Positions 1-9,696 of a stretch of DNA of 64,000 nucleotides are shown piece after piece (the first letter of the stretch is position 1; each line of letters starts with the position of its first letter). The stretch spans positions 40,580 to 104,579 of the forward strand of contig JANOMT010000032.1 in NCBI GenBank assembly GCA_031420415.1. Direction: 5' to 3'. Under the pieces are notes generated by a model that saw nothing but the letters and a program-made list of their open reading frames with translations, ran no database searches and was not told where the DNA came from. This DNA comes from JANYGA01 sp031420415. GTDB taxonomy: Bacteria; Vulcanimicrobiota; Vulcanimicrobiia; Vulcanimicrobiales; Vulcanimicrobiaceae. The translations under genes and the position numbers were made by a program.

Positions 1-1
1 G

Positions 2-730
2 CTCACGATTGCGGCGGGAGTGGCGAGCCTCTTGCGCGGCGCGCGCGAGATGGAGGTCGATCTCGCAGCGGCGACCGCAGTCGTGATCGGTGCGACGGGC
101 TCGATCGGGTCGGCGTGCGTGGAACTCATCGCGCCGCACGTGAGCGAAGTCGTGCTCGTCGCGCGTAATCGCACGCGGCTAGAAAAGCTCGCCTCGGAGT
201 TGCGCGAACGATTGACCTGTCGACTCACGATCTCGACCGACGTTCGCGATGCGGTGTCGCGCGGGCATCTCGTCCTTACGGCGACGACCTCGACGCAAGA
301 ACTCATCGAGCCTAGCGACTTGCAGACGGGCGCCGTCGTCTGCGAACTCTCGCTTCCGCACGACGTCGGGCGGCGCGTTGCCGTCGAACGGCCCGACGTG
401 CTCGTGACCGAAGGCGGCAACATCCGCGTGCCGGGTATGCCACGATTCGCGCGCGTGCGCGAGCCCGGTCGCGATTTCGATCTCGGTCTGCCGCCGCGGA
501 CGGCGCTTGCGTGTATGTCGGAGACGATGGTGCTCGCGCTCGAAAATCGGCGCGAACACTACACGCTCGGGCGCGGCATCGATCTCGCGAAAGTGCGCGA
601 GATCGAGGCGCTCGCCACGCGTGCGGGATTCGAGCTTGCGGGTATGCGTGCGTTCGATGCCGCCGTCACGCCCGAACGCATCGCCGAGATTCGCGCGGCC
701 GCACGCGCGCGTCGTGCGGTGATGGCATGA
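2..730 (+). CDS. Acyl-ACP-reductase-like NAD(P)-binding oxidoreductase, 5' partial
   Basis: The frame is open through the left edge, so the N-terminus lies outside the window. A Rossmann motif GATGSIGSAC is followed by an LVARNRTRLEKL segment. The C-terminal part has ACMSETMVLALE and LGRGIDLAKVREIEALA. This order resembles the C-terminal half of cyanobacterial long-chain acyl-ACP reductase and, more distantly, shikimate-dehydrogenase-fold enzymes. It probably performs an NAD(P)H-dependent reduction; the substrate cannot be read from the sequence. Its stop overlaps the ATG of the next gene, so the two are translationally coupled. Family placement comes from recalled family sequences, not a search. 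Confidence 0.6.
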   Translation, partial: LTIAAGVASLLRGAREMEVDLAAATAVVIGATGSIGSACVELIAPHVSEVVLVARNRTRLEKLASELRERLTCRLTISTDVRDAVSRGHLVLTATTSTQELIEPSDLQTGAVVCELSLPHDVGRRVAVERPDVLVTEGGNIRVPGMPRFARVREPGRDFDLGLPPRTALACMSETMVLALENRREHYTLGRGIDLAKVREIEALATRAGFELAGMRAFDAAVTPERIAEIRAAARARRAVMA

Positions 731-1647
731 AACGCATCGTCTCGGTCTCGCTCGGCTCGTCGTCGCGCGATCACCGCACGACGGTCGATCTCCTCGGCGA
801 ATCGTTCGAGATCGAACGCATCGGCATGGATGGCTCGATCGACCGGGCGACGGCGAAACTGCGCGAACTCGACGGGACCGTCGATGCGATCGGGCTCGGC
901 GGCATCGACGTGTATCTCTATGCCGGCGCGAAGCGGTTCGCTTTGCGCGACGGGCTGCGACTGCTCGATGCGGTGAAGACGACGCCCGTCGTCGATGGCA
1001 GCGGCCTCAAGAATACGCTCGAACGCGAAGCCGTGCGCTTCGTGCGTGACGAACTCGGCGTCGCACTCGCGGGCACGAACGTGCTCATGGTGAGCGCTCT
1101 CGATCGCTTCGGCATGGCGCAAGCCTTCGTCGACGCGGGCGCAGACGTACTCTTCGGGGATTTCATCTTCGCACTCGATCTCGATAAGCCGGTGCGTGGG
1201 CTCGCCCAATTCGAAGCGCTCGCCGAACGCTATCTGCCCGATGCTTGTAAACTGCCGTTCCAATTTTTCTATCCCACCGGAAAAAAACAAGATCGCGAAC
1301 CGCAACCGAAGTATCCGCAGTACTACGCGCAGGCGACGATCGTCGCCGGCGACTTTCATTTCATGCGCCAATTCATGCCGGCGAAACTCGATGGAAAACT
1401 CGTCCTCACCAACACGCTGACCGCCCGCGATGTCGAAGAACTGCGCGTCCGCGGCGTCGCGCAACTCGTCACGACGACGCCGGATTTCGGCGGACGTTCG
1501 TTCGGCACGAACGTCGTCGAAGCCGCACTGCTCGCGCTGCTCGGCAAACGCTGGGCCGACGTGACGCCCGACGATTACGCCGCGTTGCTCGCACGGTTAC
1601 AGTTCCGGCCGCGCGTGGTCGATCTCGCGGCGCCGAGCGCGCGTTGA
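727..1647 (+). CDS. Quinate 5-dehydrogenase-like protein
   Basis: A 306-residue soluble protein starting at the ATG that overlaps the upstream stop (ATGA). It resembles proteins named quinate 5-dehydrogenase in databases: an N-terminal SLGSSSRDH segment, GLGGIDVYLYAGAKRFALRD near residue 60, and a C-terminal LVTTTPDFGGRSFGTNVVEA segment. The biochemical role of this family is poorly established, so the name should be held loosely. The coupling to an acyl-ACP-reductase-like gene upstream and an APC permease downstream suggests a shared metabolic unit. Upstream in-frame extensions were rejected because they would run deep into the preceding gene. Confidence 0.55.
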   Translation: MKRIVSVSLGSSSRDHRTTVDLLGESFEIERIGMDGSIDRATAKLRELDGTVDAIGLGGIDVYLYAGAKRFALRDGLRLLDAVKTTPVVDGSGLKNTLEREAVRFVRDELGVALAGTNVLMVSALDRFGMAQAFVDAGADVLFGDFIFALDLDKPVRGLAQFEALAERYLPDACKLPFQFFYPTGKKQDREPQPKYPQYYAQATIVAGDFHFMRQFMPAKLDGKLVLTNTLTARDVEELRVRGVAQLVTTTPDFGGRSFGTNVVEAALLALLGKRWADVTPDDYAALLARLQFRPRVVDLAAPSAR

Positions 1648-3095
1648 ATTCTGCGCGAACACTCGCAGCGCGACTCTTGGCGCGTCAACCACACGGCAGC
1701 GTTCGGACGGCAGGCGGCCACGCGCTCAAACGCGTGCTCGGCGTGGGCGGACTCATCGGCGTCGGCTTGGGCACGATGCTCGGCGGCATCTTCACGACGG
1801 TCGGCGTCGGCACGCTCGAAGCGGGTCCAGCCGTCATCATCTCATTTCTGCTTTCGGGAGTCGCGTGCGTCTTCGTGTCGCTTTGCTACGCCGAACTCGC
1901 CTCGATGGTGCCGATCGCGGGAAGCGCGTACACGTATGCGTACGCGACGCTCGGGGAATTCGTGGCGTGGATCATCGGATGGGATCTCATCCTCGAATAC
2001 GGCATCAGCGTCGCGCCTATCGCGGCATCGTGGTCGGGGTACATGCAGGCGTTTCTCGGCACGTATCATGTCGTGCTGCCGGAATGGGCGCGCGAGGCCC
2101 ATCTCGCGCTCGCGAACGGATCGGTCGATCTCGCGCACACGCATGTCGATCTCTTGGCACTCGGCGTGGTGCTGGTCATTACCGCACTCGTTGCCGTCGG
2201 TATCAAAGAATCGACGTCGGTCAATGGCGCGCTCGTCGTGATCCAAGTCTTCGCGATCGTGGCGTTCGTCGTCGCGCTTCTTAGCGCGATCCATCCGGGG
2301 AATTACACGCCGTTCGTACCGCGTGGCGTTCACGGCATCGTCAACGGCGCGGCGCTCGTTTTTTTTGCCTATATCGGGTTCGATACGGTAACGGTCGCAT
2401 CGGAAGAAGCGCGCCATCCCGAACGCGACGTACCGATTGCCGTGATGGCATCGCTCGGCATCGGTGCGGTGCTCTATATCGCAATCGCGCTCGTGACCGT
2501 GGGCGTCGTTCCGTGGGCGCACATCGATAAAGATGCGGGCATGGCGACGGCGGTGCGACTCGCGGGAAACAATCCGATTCTCGCGGCGGTTCTGACGGCG
2601 GGCGCGATTGCGGGGACGACGACGGTCATGCTCACGTCGCTGCTCGGTCAGGTGCGCATCTTCTATTGCATGGCGCGCGATCGCATGTTACCTCCGATCG
2701 TATCGCGCGTCGATGCGCGCACGAAGACTCCGCTCATCACGACGCTCACGACGGGGATCATCGTCGCGGTGCTCGCGGGTATCGTGCCGCTCGACGTGCT
2801 GCTCTCACTCGTCAATATCGGAACGCTATCGGCATTCGCGATCGTGTGTGCGGGTGTGCTCGTGTTGCGGTACGTCGACCCGGGCGCGCGTCGGCCGTTT
2901 CGGGCGCCGCTCTCGCCCGTCGTGCCGATCCTCGGATTCGGGATGTGTCTCTATCTGATGATCGGGGGGCTCTCGGGTGGCACGTGGATTCGTTTCGTCG
3001 TGTGGTTCGCGGTTGGAGTCGCGGTGTACGCGGCGTATGGATATCGACATTCGCTTCTCCGCACTGCAGAGACGAACGAGCCCCCGAACTCCTAG
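1644..3095 (+). CDS. APC-family amino acid permease
   Basis: A 483-residue polytopic inner-membrane transporter of the amino acid/polyamine/organocation (APC) superfamily. After a short basic N-terminus come the glycine-rich first segment (GGLIGVGLGTMLGGIFTTVG), a typical YAELASMVPIAGSAYTYAY motif and a repeated run of about 12 hydrophobic helices. The sequence style is closest to the cationic amino acid transporter (YfnA-like) branch. The start is TTG, overlapping the upstream stop as TTGA, consistent with coupled translation. The substrate is not determined; the neighbouring amine-catabolism genes make an amino acid or amine plausible. Confidence 0.8.
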   Translation: MNSARTLAARLLARQPHGSVRTAGGHALKRVLGVGGLIGVGLGTMLGGIFTTVGVGTLEAGPAVIISFLLSGVACVFVSLCYAELASMVPIAGSAYTYAYATLGEFVAWIIGWDLILEYGISVAPIAASWSGYMQAFLGTYHVVLPEWAREAHLALANGSVDLAHTHVDLLALGVVLVITALVAVGIKESTSVNGALVVIQVFAIVAFVVALLSAIHPGNYTPFVPRGVHGIVNGAALVFFAYIGFDTVTVASEEARHPERDVPIAVMASLGIGAVLYIAIALVTVGVVPWAHIDKDAGMATAVRLAGNNPILAAVLTAGAIAGTTTVMLTSLLGQVRIFYCMARDRMLPPIVSRVDARTKTPLITTLTTGIIVAVLAGIVPLDVLLSLVNIGTLSAFAIVCAGVLVLRYVDPGARRPFRAPLSPVVPILGFGMCLYLMIGGLSGGTWIRFVVWFAVGVAVYAAYGYRHSLLRTAETNEPPNS

Positions 3096-3116
3096 ATTGC
3101 GTTAATCTGCAATCGT

Positions 3117-4484
3117 TCAGACGATCGCGGATGTAGCAGCCGCCGTCTTATCGTCGTCGCTGCGCGCTCGTCGCCACAAGACGATCGTGCCGACGAGCGC
3201 GTATGTCGCGAAAATATACGGAAAGCGATCGCCCGGCGGCGGCTGCACCGGATAGATACTACCGATTGCGGGCACCAGGAGCAGCGCGAGCGTGAACGCC
3301 GAAAGCGCGATATGACGGCGGCGAAGTTCGCCGATGCGGTGCAAGTAGAACGGCGCACCGAGAGCGACGAAGGCGTAGATCGCGACGAAGCCAAAGGACC
3401 CGAGCGTCGCCGTATCGTTGAATGCATCGATCGGGCTGATTCCGCCGAGCAGCATGCCGCCGCCGACGATCCCGGAGATCGCACCGAAGACGGCGAGCGC
3501 GACGCTCGGCGTGAGATACGTGGGATGCGTTTTGGCGAGCGCGCGAGGAAAAACGCCACTGCGGCTCATATCGAAGACGATGCGCGCGCCCGCATTGAGT
3601 GCTGCGAGCGCGATCGAAAACGACGACAAGAGCGCGCCTGCATCGATCGCGTATTTGAGCGCGGGGACACGCGCGGCATCGGCGAGCGCATCGAGTGGCG
3701 TTCCGAGTTTATCGAGCGACGACGCGAGTCCGCGCGCGCCGAGCACTTCGACGTAGGCGCAAAAGACGAAGAACGCGCCCGAGATCGCGACGCTGAGAAT
3801 CACCGCGCGCGGAATCGTGTGGAGCGGGTCGCGCGCTTCTTCGCCCAGTGACGTCGCGCTCTCGAAGCCGACGAGAGAAAAGATGGCGATCGTCGAGCCG
3901 AGGGCGACGCCCGAGAGCGTGCCGCCGCGAAGGTGCAATTGCTCGGGGTCGACGATCGTGCCGTGATGCGCGAGCACGAAACCGAAGAGCACGAGGATGA
4001 GCGTGATGCTGACCGCTTCAAGTGCGAGCATCGTAATCGTTGAAAGCCGGATGTCTCGATATGCCAGGAGCATCGCGATGGCGAGGACGATGCCGAGTGC
4101 GACGATCGGTGCGAGCGCGACGTGCGTCAGCGGCGCGAGCGCGTTTGCGAAGATGGCGAACCCCGTGAGGCCGGCGATGCAGACGAACGCGTAGGACCAG
4201 ATGAGCGCCCATCCGCAGAGCGCGCTTCCGCGCACGCCGAATGCCCGATACGCGTAATCGTAGAGCGATCCCGCCGACGACGAGCGCGTCGCGAATTCGC
4301 GCACGTTCAATGCGACGGCGAGCAGCATCAGCGAGCCGAGCGCGTACGCGAGCCAACTCGCATTCCCCGCCGACGCGAACATCAGCGGCACGATGAGCAC
4401 GGGCGTGAGCGTCGGCCCGAGCATCGCGATCGATTGCGCGAGGACTTCCCAAATGTTGAGGCAGCTCGTCCGGAGCGCCGTCAT
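3117..4484 (-). CDS. APC-family permease (amine/amino acid), coupled to amine oxidase
   Basis: A 455-residue membrane protein with about 12 hydrophobic segments and an APC-type N-terminus (LAQSIAMLGPTLTP). ATG 4484 was chosen because it overlaps the stop of the amine oxidase (ATGA), and because the longer reading adds a basic, non-membrane stretch that lies inside the upstream gene. The last gene of the minus-strand run pucR-type regulator, TonB receptor, amine oxidase, permease. It probably imports the amine or exchanges its product. It converges on the other APC permease (1644-3095) with a gap of about 20 bp. Confidence 0.8.
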   Translation of the reverse strand: MTALRTSCLNIWEVLAQSIAMLGPTLTPVLIVPLMFASAGNASWLAYALGSLMLLAVALNVREFATRSSSAGSLYDYAYRAFGVRGSALCGWALIWSYAFVCIAGLTGFAIFANALAPLTHVALAPIVALGIVLAIAMLLAYRDIRLSTITMLALEAVSITLILVLFGFVLAHHGTIVDPEQLHLRGGTLSGVALGSTIAIFSLVGFESATSLGEEARDPLHTIPRAVILSVAISGAFFVFCAYVEVLGARGLASSLDKLGTPLDALADAARVPALKYAIDAGALLSSFSIALAALNAGARIVFDMSRSGVFPRALAKTHPTYLTPSVALAVFGAISGIVGGGMLLGGISPIDAFNDTATLGSFGFVAIYAFVALGAPFYLHRIGELRRRHIALSAFTLALLLVPAIGSIYPVQPPPGDRFPYIFATYALVGTIVLWRRARSDDDKTAAATSAIV

Positions 4485-6049
4485 GCAGACAAGGCGATGC
4501 CGATATCGGCGAGCACCTCGTGCGCGGCGCGCATCCCCTCGCGAGCTGCGCCCTCCATGAAGCCTTGGTACGGTACCGAACAATGTTCGCCCGCGAAGTG
4601 GACGTTGCCTTGGCGCACGCGTTCGTAGCCGCAGAAGGCGGTGTATTGGCCTGCGAGCCAGCCAGAATAACTCCCGCGGGCGAAGGGGTCGCTCGTGAGA
4701 TGGCTCAGCGTCGCTTTACCCGTGAAGTGTTTTTGCGCGCCGGGGTACGGCCGCTCGAGATCCGCGACGAACGCGCGTGCGGCATCTGCAGTCGAGGGCG
4801 TGGCGCTCGTCGTATACGGCGAACGTGGGCCCAGCGTAGCGCTCCCGCTCGCCGATGCGAAATCGACGAGCATGCCCGTCGCACCGGGCTGCGAGCGTGT
4901 GGCTTCCCACGTCTGCACGAACGAGCCGTCATAGGTGAGATCGCCCGAGCTTCGACCGGGCCATGCGCCGCGCTCGCGCCAGAATCGCGTATCGAACTGG
5001 ACGATGAGCTTCGAATGATCGCCATAGCCGAGTTCGCGAATCGCGCGTAACTTACGCGCATCGAAGTGCGCCTCGCTGAGGTCGAGATTCCGCAACACCG
5101 CGAAGGGCACGGTGACGATCGCGGCGTCGACGATCGCGCACGCGCCGCCCGTCGGGGTCGCAAACGAGAGCGAGATACGCCCGTCCGGGCGACGCGCGAT
5201 CGCTTCGAGACGATAGCCCGTCCGCACCGTCTCCGGCGGAAGCGCGTTTGCGATCGCGTGTGGCAAGCGGTCGTTGCCCCCGACGATGTGATAGCGCTCG
5301 TCGGATGGCCCGAGCGTCACGAACTCTCCGGTCTTGGGGTCGTAGGCGTTCTGACGGCCGAGCCAATACACCATATTGAGCGCACTCTGACGATGTGCGT
5401 CGATGCCGTATTCCGAGGTGTATTGCAAGAGGACGTATTGCCCGAGCCGCGATTTCGAACCGCCGGGAACGAAGCGTTCGATATATGTCGCGAGCGACAT
5501 CGCATCGAGCGCGCGACCCGTCGGCGTCGAGTGCGCGAACGTCGTCGCGTAACCGGCGTCGCGGACGTGCCCGCTGATGATGGGATAGAACGCGCGAAAA
5601 TCGGCGTAGAGGTCGTGTTGCGTGTAATAGGAACCGGCTTCGAAAATCGTCTCTTCGCAAGCCACTGGTACGCCCGCGAGCACGTCGGCGAGTGGCAGAT
5701 CGAAACGCTTTGCGAGCGCACGAATCGTCGTGTGCGCCGTGTCGATGAGTTCGCCGCCGTATTCGCTGACCTGGCCGTTGCCCCAGAACGCGCGTTCCGA
5801 GTGCATGCGTCCGCCGACGCGCGACTGCGCTTCGTAGACGACGGACGATACGCCACGATCGCGCAGGGCGAGGGCCGCGGAGAGACCCGCGATCCCCGCA
5901 CCAATGATCGCGATGCGCGGCGCCGACCCGCGCGGTGCGAGAGGGAGTGCGCGCCCTCGGACGCTCGCGCTCGTTATCTGGGGATCGAGCGCGAGCGCGG
6001 ATGCCGTCGCGGCGAGCCCACCAAGAAATGCTCGTCGTGTTAATCGCAT
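4481..6049 (-). CDS. Flavin-containing monoamine oxidase family protein, Tat-exported
   Basis: A 522-residue FAD amine oxidase. The N-terminus carries a twin-arginine signal (TRRAFLGG, then a hydrophobic stretch), so it is probably exported folded with FAD. The dinucleotide-binding motif IIGAGIAGLSAALALRDRG lies near residues 48-66, followed by the RVGGRM motif. The C-terminus has the FAD-contacting segment VHFAGEHCSVPYQGFMEGA. Such enzymes oxidise amines, polyamines or amino acids to aldehyde (or keto acid), ammonia and peroxide. Position between a TonB receptor and an APC permease suggests outer-membrane uptake, periplasmic oxidation and inner-membrane uptake of the product. The actual substrate is unknown. 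Confidence 0.85.
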   Translation of the reverse strand: MRLTRRAFLGGLAATASALALDPQITSASVRGRALPLAPRGSAPRIAIIGAGIAGLSAALALRDRGVSSVVYEAQSRVGGRMHSERAFWGNGQVSEYGGELIDTAHTTIRALAKRFDLPLADVLAGVPVACEETIFEAGSYYTQHDLYADFRAFYPIISGHVRDAGYATTFAHSTPTGRALDAMSLATYIERFVPGGSKSRLGQYVLLQYTSEYGIDAHRQSALNMVYWLGRQNAYDPKTGEFVTLGPSDERYHIVGGNDRLPHAIANALPPETVRTGYRLEAIARRPDGRISLSFATPTGGACAIVDAAIVTVPFAVLRNLDLSEAHFDARKLRAIRELGYGDHSKLIVQFDTRFWRERGAWPGRSSGDLTYDGSFVQTWEATRSQPGATGMLVDFASASGSATLGPRSPYTTSATPSTADAARAFVADLERPYPGAQKHFTGKATLSHLTSDPFARGSYSGWLAGQYTAFCGYERVRQGNVHFAGEHCSVPYQGFMEGAAREGMRAAHEVLADIGIALSA

Positions 6050-6085
6050 GTGTGGTTCGACGTTTCTGCGGTGCGGGCCGTCACC

Positions 6086-9000
6086 CTAGAGCTTGACGTC
6101 GGCGGAGAAGAACGCGTTGAAGGGCAGTTTCTGGCCGACGAATCCGGTCTGCGAATTATTGAACCAACTCGCATAGGGATAGGCGAGTTGCTGCGGTGGG
6201 TTCGCGACGAAGTTCCCTGCGGGTGCGAGCAGATTGGAGGGTAATTGCGCGTAGACGCACGTCGAGCCGTTATCCCACGGATACTTGTGCTGATAGCACA
6301 GATCTGCGATACCGGTCAGCGTCGCCGTGAGCTTCACGCGCGAACTCGCTTCGTACGAAAATTGCGCGTTGAGCGTCAAGCGCGACGGTTCGCGGAGCGC
6401 GCCGAAGCTATCGAACTTTCCCGTGTACGCGTCTGGGATGAAGAGAAAGCCCGAGCAGCTCTTCGTATCGGCCGCGTTCGCGCTACCAACCGCCGTCCCG
6501 GAGCACGACGTCGGGTCGTAACCCGGATAGACCAGCGGCGAGCCGTAAAACGAGCCCGAGCTAAACGTCGCGCTCGGCGTGATCGCGAACCGCTTGTGCT
6601 TGTAGTTGAGGACGAGCGTCGCGACGTGCGGGGTCTCGTATCCGTTCGCGCCTTGAAAGGGCGCTGGGAGAATATCGTACGGCGTGTATTCGCCAGTGCG
6701 GTCGAAGAGCGGTTGCGGCTTGGCACCGAAATATGGATTGGCGATACTGCCCGCCGCGCATGCGGGATCGGCGACGACCGCCGTCGTCGCCGTTGCGGGC
6801 GCGTAGCACGGCGCCGCGGGGACGCCCGCAGCCGTGTTGCCGCAGAGCTTCGTATCGGTGCCGCTCGCGCACGCACCCGTGTAGGCATTGTAGTTGCGGA
6901 TGTAATCGTTGAGATTGTCGATCTCGTTGCGATTGCCGCCGCCGAAGTTGTTATATTTGACACGGCTGCGCGTGAACGTGTAGGAGAGCAATGCGGAGAG
7001 ACCGTCGCGTTCGAAGTCGCCTTTGCGTAGTTGGAATTCGACGCCGTAATTACGCTGACTGCCGACGTTGAGCCCGTCGAGGGTACCCTGCGAACCGATC
7101 GGAATGTTCGCGAGTTGATCTTGGGTCGCGCGATAGAACGGCGTGAGTTTGAACGATATATCCGTGCCATGAAGGTGTTGTTCGAGCGAAAAATCGTAGT
7201 TGTTCGAATACGACGGGCGCGATTGATGGAATGGCGTGTTGAAGCCGTACGGTAAGAACTGGCCGATGAACGTCGGCGAATCTTGTTGCTTGACGTTGTA
7301 CTGCTGGTACGACGTTGGCGCGGGCGCTGCGTAACGGCCATACGAGCCGCGCAAGACGGTATCGGGCGAGAGCGAATACGTGAACGAAAGGCGCGGCTGG
7401 TAGGCGGTAAAGCTCACGGTACGCGGGCTGACGTTGGCGAGATTGGCGTTGGTGCCCGCCGCGCAGAGCGACGCTCCCGTCAGCGGATCGACGCCCGTTA
7501 TCGCGTTGCCGCCGACATCGGTGCCGGTGCACTGTGCAACTGAGGTCGAACCGCTCCCAAAGGCAAATTCGCGATTATACGCGCCGAACCAAAACGGCCG
7601 CGCCGCGTAACCGCCGACGGTATCGTCGAGACGATACGTAAAGTTCTCGACGCGCAATCCCGCGTTGATCGTGACGCGATCGTTTGGGTGGAATTGATCG
7701 GAGAGCGAAGCTGCGGAGAAGAACGGTGTGATCTCGTCGATCTGGACCGCACGGCCGTCGTTCGTTACGAGATTTCTCGCGCCATTCTGCGCGGCGAGTG
7801 AGCCCGCAGGGGCGACGATATCGAGCGAAGATGACGGGAAGCCGGGCGCTGTGAGCCCCGCCGCGCCGTAACTGTTGAGGCCGCCCGACGGATTGACCGA
7901 ACCGTCGGCATTATAGATCGGGCTGTAGCAGCTCGCGTAATTTCCGCTCGCGGGGCTGTAGCAGTTGCCTTTGGAATCCACGAGGTTCGTCGTGATCGCA
8001 CCCGTGTAGGTGTTGCCGTTATATGTTTCGAGCTTCTGCGTTTGATAGGAACCGGTCAACGTGAGCAGGTGCTTATCGCTGAGTTGATTCGCGTAGACGG
8101 CCGTGGCGCCGAAGGCATTGCCGTGGACCTCATAATTCTGCAACTCGCCGCCGTATGTCGTGAACGCGCTCGTAGGACCGTTGATGAACCAATCGGTATA
8201 CTCGCCGTATCCGAAGAGCCGGAGATAGGAGCTCGGGCTGAAGTTCTTCTGGTACTGTAGCTTATAGATCGTGGCGTTGTGATCGTCGGCATCGCGACCC
8301 ACCGGGCTGATCGGTCCCACAAAGGCGGCGTGATCCGGGCTCGAGGGCGAGAGGCCAACGCGAACTTGCGTTGCATCGGGTGCAGCGAAAAGCGCGCCAC
8401 CGTAGAGATAGGAATCGGTGTAGGTTGCGGGGCCGCCATAGGCTTGCGCGATTAATGCGTTGCCGCCGAGGTCGCGCGGCGAGCTGAAGAAGTCGCTCTT
8501 GATATCGCTCGTGACATAGAGCAACTGGATATCGTCTTTGAGGAGGCCGCCCTTGTGCGGAATCTTGATGTGAAAGTTTCCGAGCGTATCGCGTTCGCTC
8601 GTATGCGCGATGGCGTAGCTCTGGCCGGGTGAGAAATACGCAGGGCCGCTGCCGTCGTAGACCTGACCGTTCTTACCCGTCGGAATCTGAAGCGGATAGA
8701 AGAATAGCGACTGGCTCGCGCCGTTGAATTGGTCGCTGTAGCGATAATCTTGATTCTCGCCGCCGAAGCCGATGTAGTACGAGAAATTACGATTTTCGGT
8801 CGCTCCGCTCGCCTCGACGCTGAGCTTATGATAGAACGCGGGTCCACCGACGCCCAGACTCAAGGCTTCGTACCCGGGATAGGTCCCGGTCTTGATGACC
8901 TGATTGATGAAGCCCGAGAGACCCGATGCCTCTGCGGACGGCGGCGTGCCACCCGTGTAGGTCTGAACTTCTTGCTGACCGAGGCTCGAGAGCGTGGTGA

Positions 9001-9628
9001 TCGGCGCGAAATCCGACGCGCGCTGAACGGGGATGCCGTCGAGTTCGTTCGAGACGTCGCTGTAGTCGCCGCCGCGGATATAAACGAGCTGATTCCAACC
9101 TTGCTGACCCTGCGGGACGTTGGCACCCGGGGTCGTTGCAATCGCGCTGTAGGCTTGGTTGAGCCCGCCTGGGCCACCGACAGCAGCTGCCGCTGCTGCG
9201 CCCGCCGCGTTGACTGAGTAGACGTCGCTCGTCGTGCCCGGTCGCACGAGATTGCTCGTCGCGCGCGCCCGAACGGTGCCGATCGTTTTGATCGTTTTTA
9301 TAAAGCTAAAGGTCCCGACCGTTTGGACCTGATCGGCAAAGACGCTCACGCCTCCGGCGGAGGCCGCATCGTATCCCTGGCGTTGCACGGAGACGGTGTA
9401 CGTATCGGGTGAGAGTGAGAGGAACGAGAAGCCGCCGCTCGCGTCGGTTTCCGTCGACGCCGATTGCGATGGCGACGTCACCGTGACGATCGCGCCGCCG
9501 ACAGCCGCGTTCGTGGCTGCGTCCAGGACGCGACCGCGAAGGCCACCCGTCGTTCCAGCAAACGCCGGTATGACGGAAGCGACGAGGAAAACGCAAATGA
9601 GGATCAGAGAACGGAATCGTTCGATCAA
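6086..9628 (-). CDS. TonB-dependent receptor with carboxypeptidase-regulatory-like N-terminal domain
   Basis: A 1180-residue outer-membrane protein. A Sec signal peptide ends near AFA at residue 24. A carboxypeptidase-regulatory-like beta-sandwich follows (about residues 28-105: GLRGRVLDAATNAAVGGAIVTV and the DTYTVSVQRQGY strand). Next come a plug region with the LVYIRGGDYSDVSNELDGIPV segment and a long barrel rich in aromatic-alternating strands. The TonB box is not obvious. It follows the regulator gene by 68 bp and precedes the amine oxidase by 36 bp on the same strand, so all may be cotranscribed. The ligand is not identifiable; an amine-containing compound is inferred only from context. 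Confidence 0.85.
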   Translation of the reverse strand: MIERFRSLILICVFLVASVIPAFAGTTGGLRGRVLDAATNAAVGGAIVTVTSPSQSASTETDASGGFSFLSLSPDTYTVSVQRQGYDAASAGGVSVFADQVQTVGTFSFIKTIKTIGTVRARATSNLVRPGTTSDVYSVNAAGAAAAAAVGGPGGLNQAYSAIATTPGANVPQGQQGWNQLVYIRGGDYSDVSNELDGIPVQRASDFAPITTLSSLGQQEVQTYTGGTPPSAEASGLSGFINQVIKTGTYPGYEALSLGVGGPAFYHKLSVEASGATENRNFSYYIGFGGENQDYRYSDQFNGASQSLFFYPLQIPTGKNGQVYDGSGPAYFSPGQSYAIAHTSERDTLGNFHIKIPHKGGLLKDDIQLLYVTSDIKSDFFSSPRDLGGNALIAQAYGGPATYTDSYLYGGALFAAPDATQVRVGLSPSSPDHAAFVGPISPVGRDADDHNATIYKLQYQKNFSPSSYLRLFGYGEYTDWFINGPTSAFTTYGGELQNYEVHGNAFGATAVYANQLSDKHLLTLTGSYQTQKLETYNGNTYTGAITTNLVDSKGNCYSPASGNYASCYSPIYNADGSVNPSGGLNSYGAAGLTAPGFPSSSLDIVAPAGSLAAQNGARNLVTNDGRAVQIDEITPFFSAASLSDQFHPNDRVTINAGLRVENFTYRLDDTVGGYAARPFWFGAYNREFAFGSGSTSVAQCTGTDVGGNAITGVDPLTGASLCAAGTNANLANVSPRTVSFTAYQPRLSFTYSLSPDTVLRGSYGRYAAPAPTSYQQYNVKQQDSPTFIGQFLPYGFNTPFHQSRPSYSNNYDFSLEQHLHGTDISFKLTPFYRATQDQLANIPIGSQGTLDGLNVGSQRNYGVEFQLRKGDFERDGLSALLSYTFTRSRVKYNNFGGGNRNEIDNLNDYIRNYNAYTGACASGTDTKLCGNTAAGVPAAPCYAPATATTAVVADPACAAGSIANPYFGAKPQPLFDRTGEYTPYDILPAPFQGANGYETPHVATLVLNYKHKRFAITPSATFSSGSFYGSPLVYPGYDPTSCSGTAVGSANAADTKSCSGFLFIPDAYTGKFDSFGALREPSRLTLNAQFSYEASSRVKLTATLTGIADLCYQHKYPWDNGSTCVYAQLPSNLLAPAGNFVANPPQQLAYPYASWFNNSQTGFVGQKLPFNAFFSADVKL

Positions 9629-9696
9629 CGTGGGCCTCCACCTGAGAGTTGAGCTAGTGTACCGCGCCGTGCAAGCGAGGGCTATGTGCGTGCCGT

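Noticed and set aside
559..1464. 301-codon open frame on the minus strand opposite the quinate-dehydrogenase-like gene
   Set aside because: Arginine/glutamate-rich antisense shadow of a recognised gene; no family resemblance or ribosome-binding site.
5066..6043. 325-codon plus-strand frame opposite the amine oxidase
   Set aside because: Shadow frame with low-complexity charged composition; the opposite strand encodes a clear FAD enzyme.
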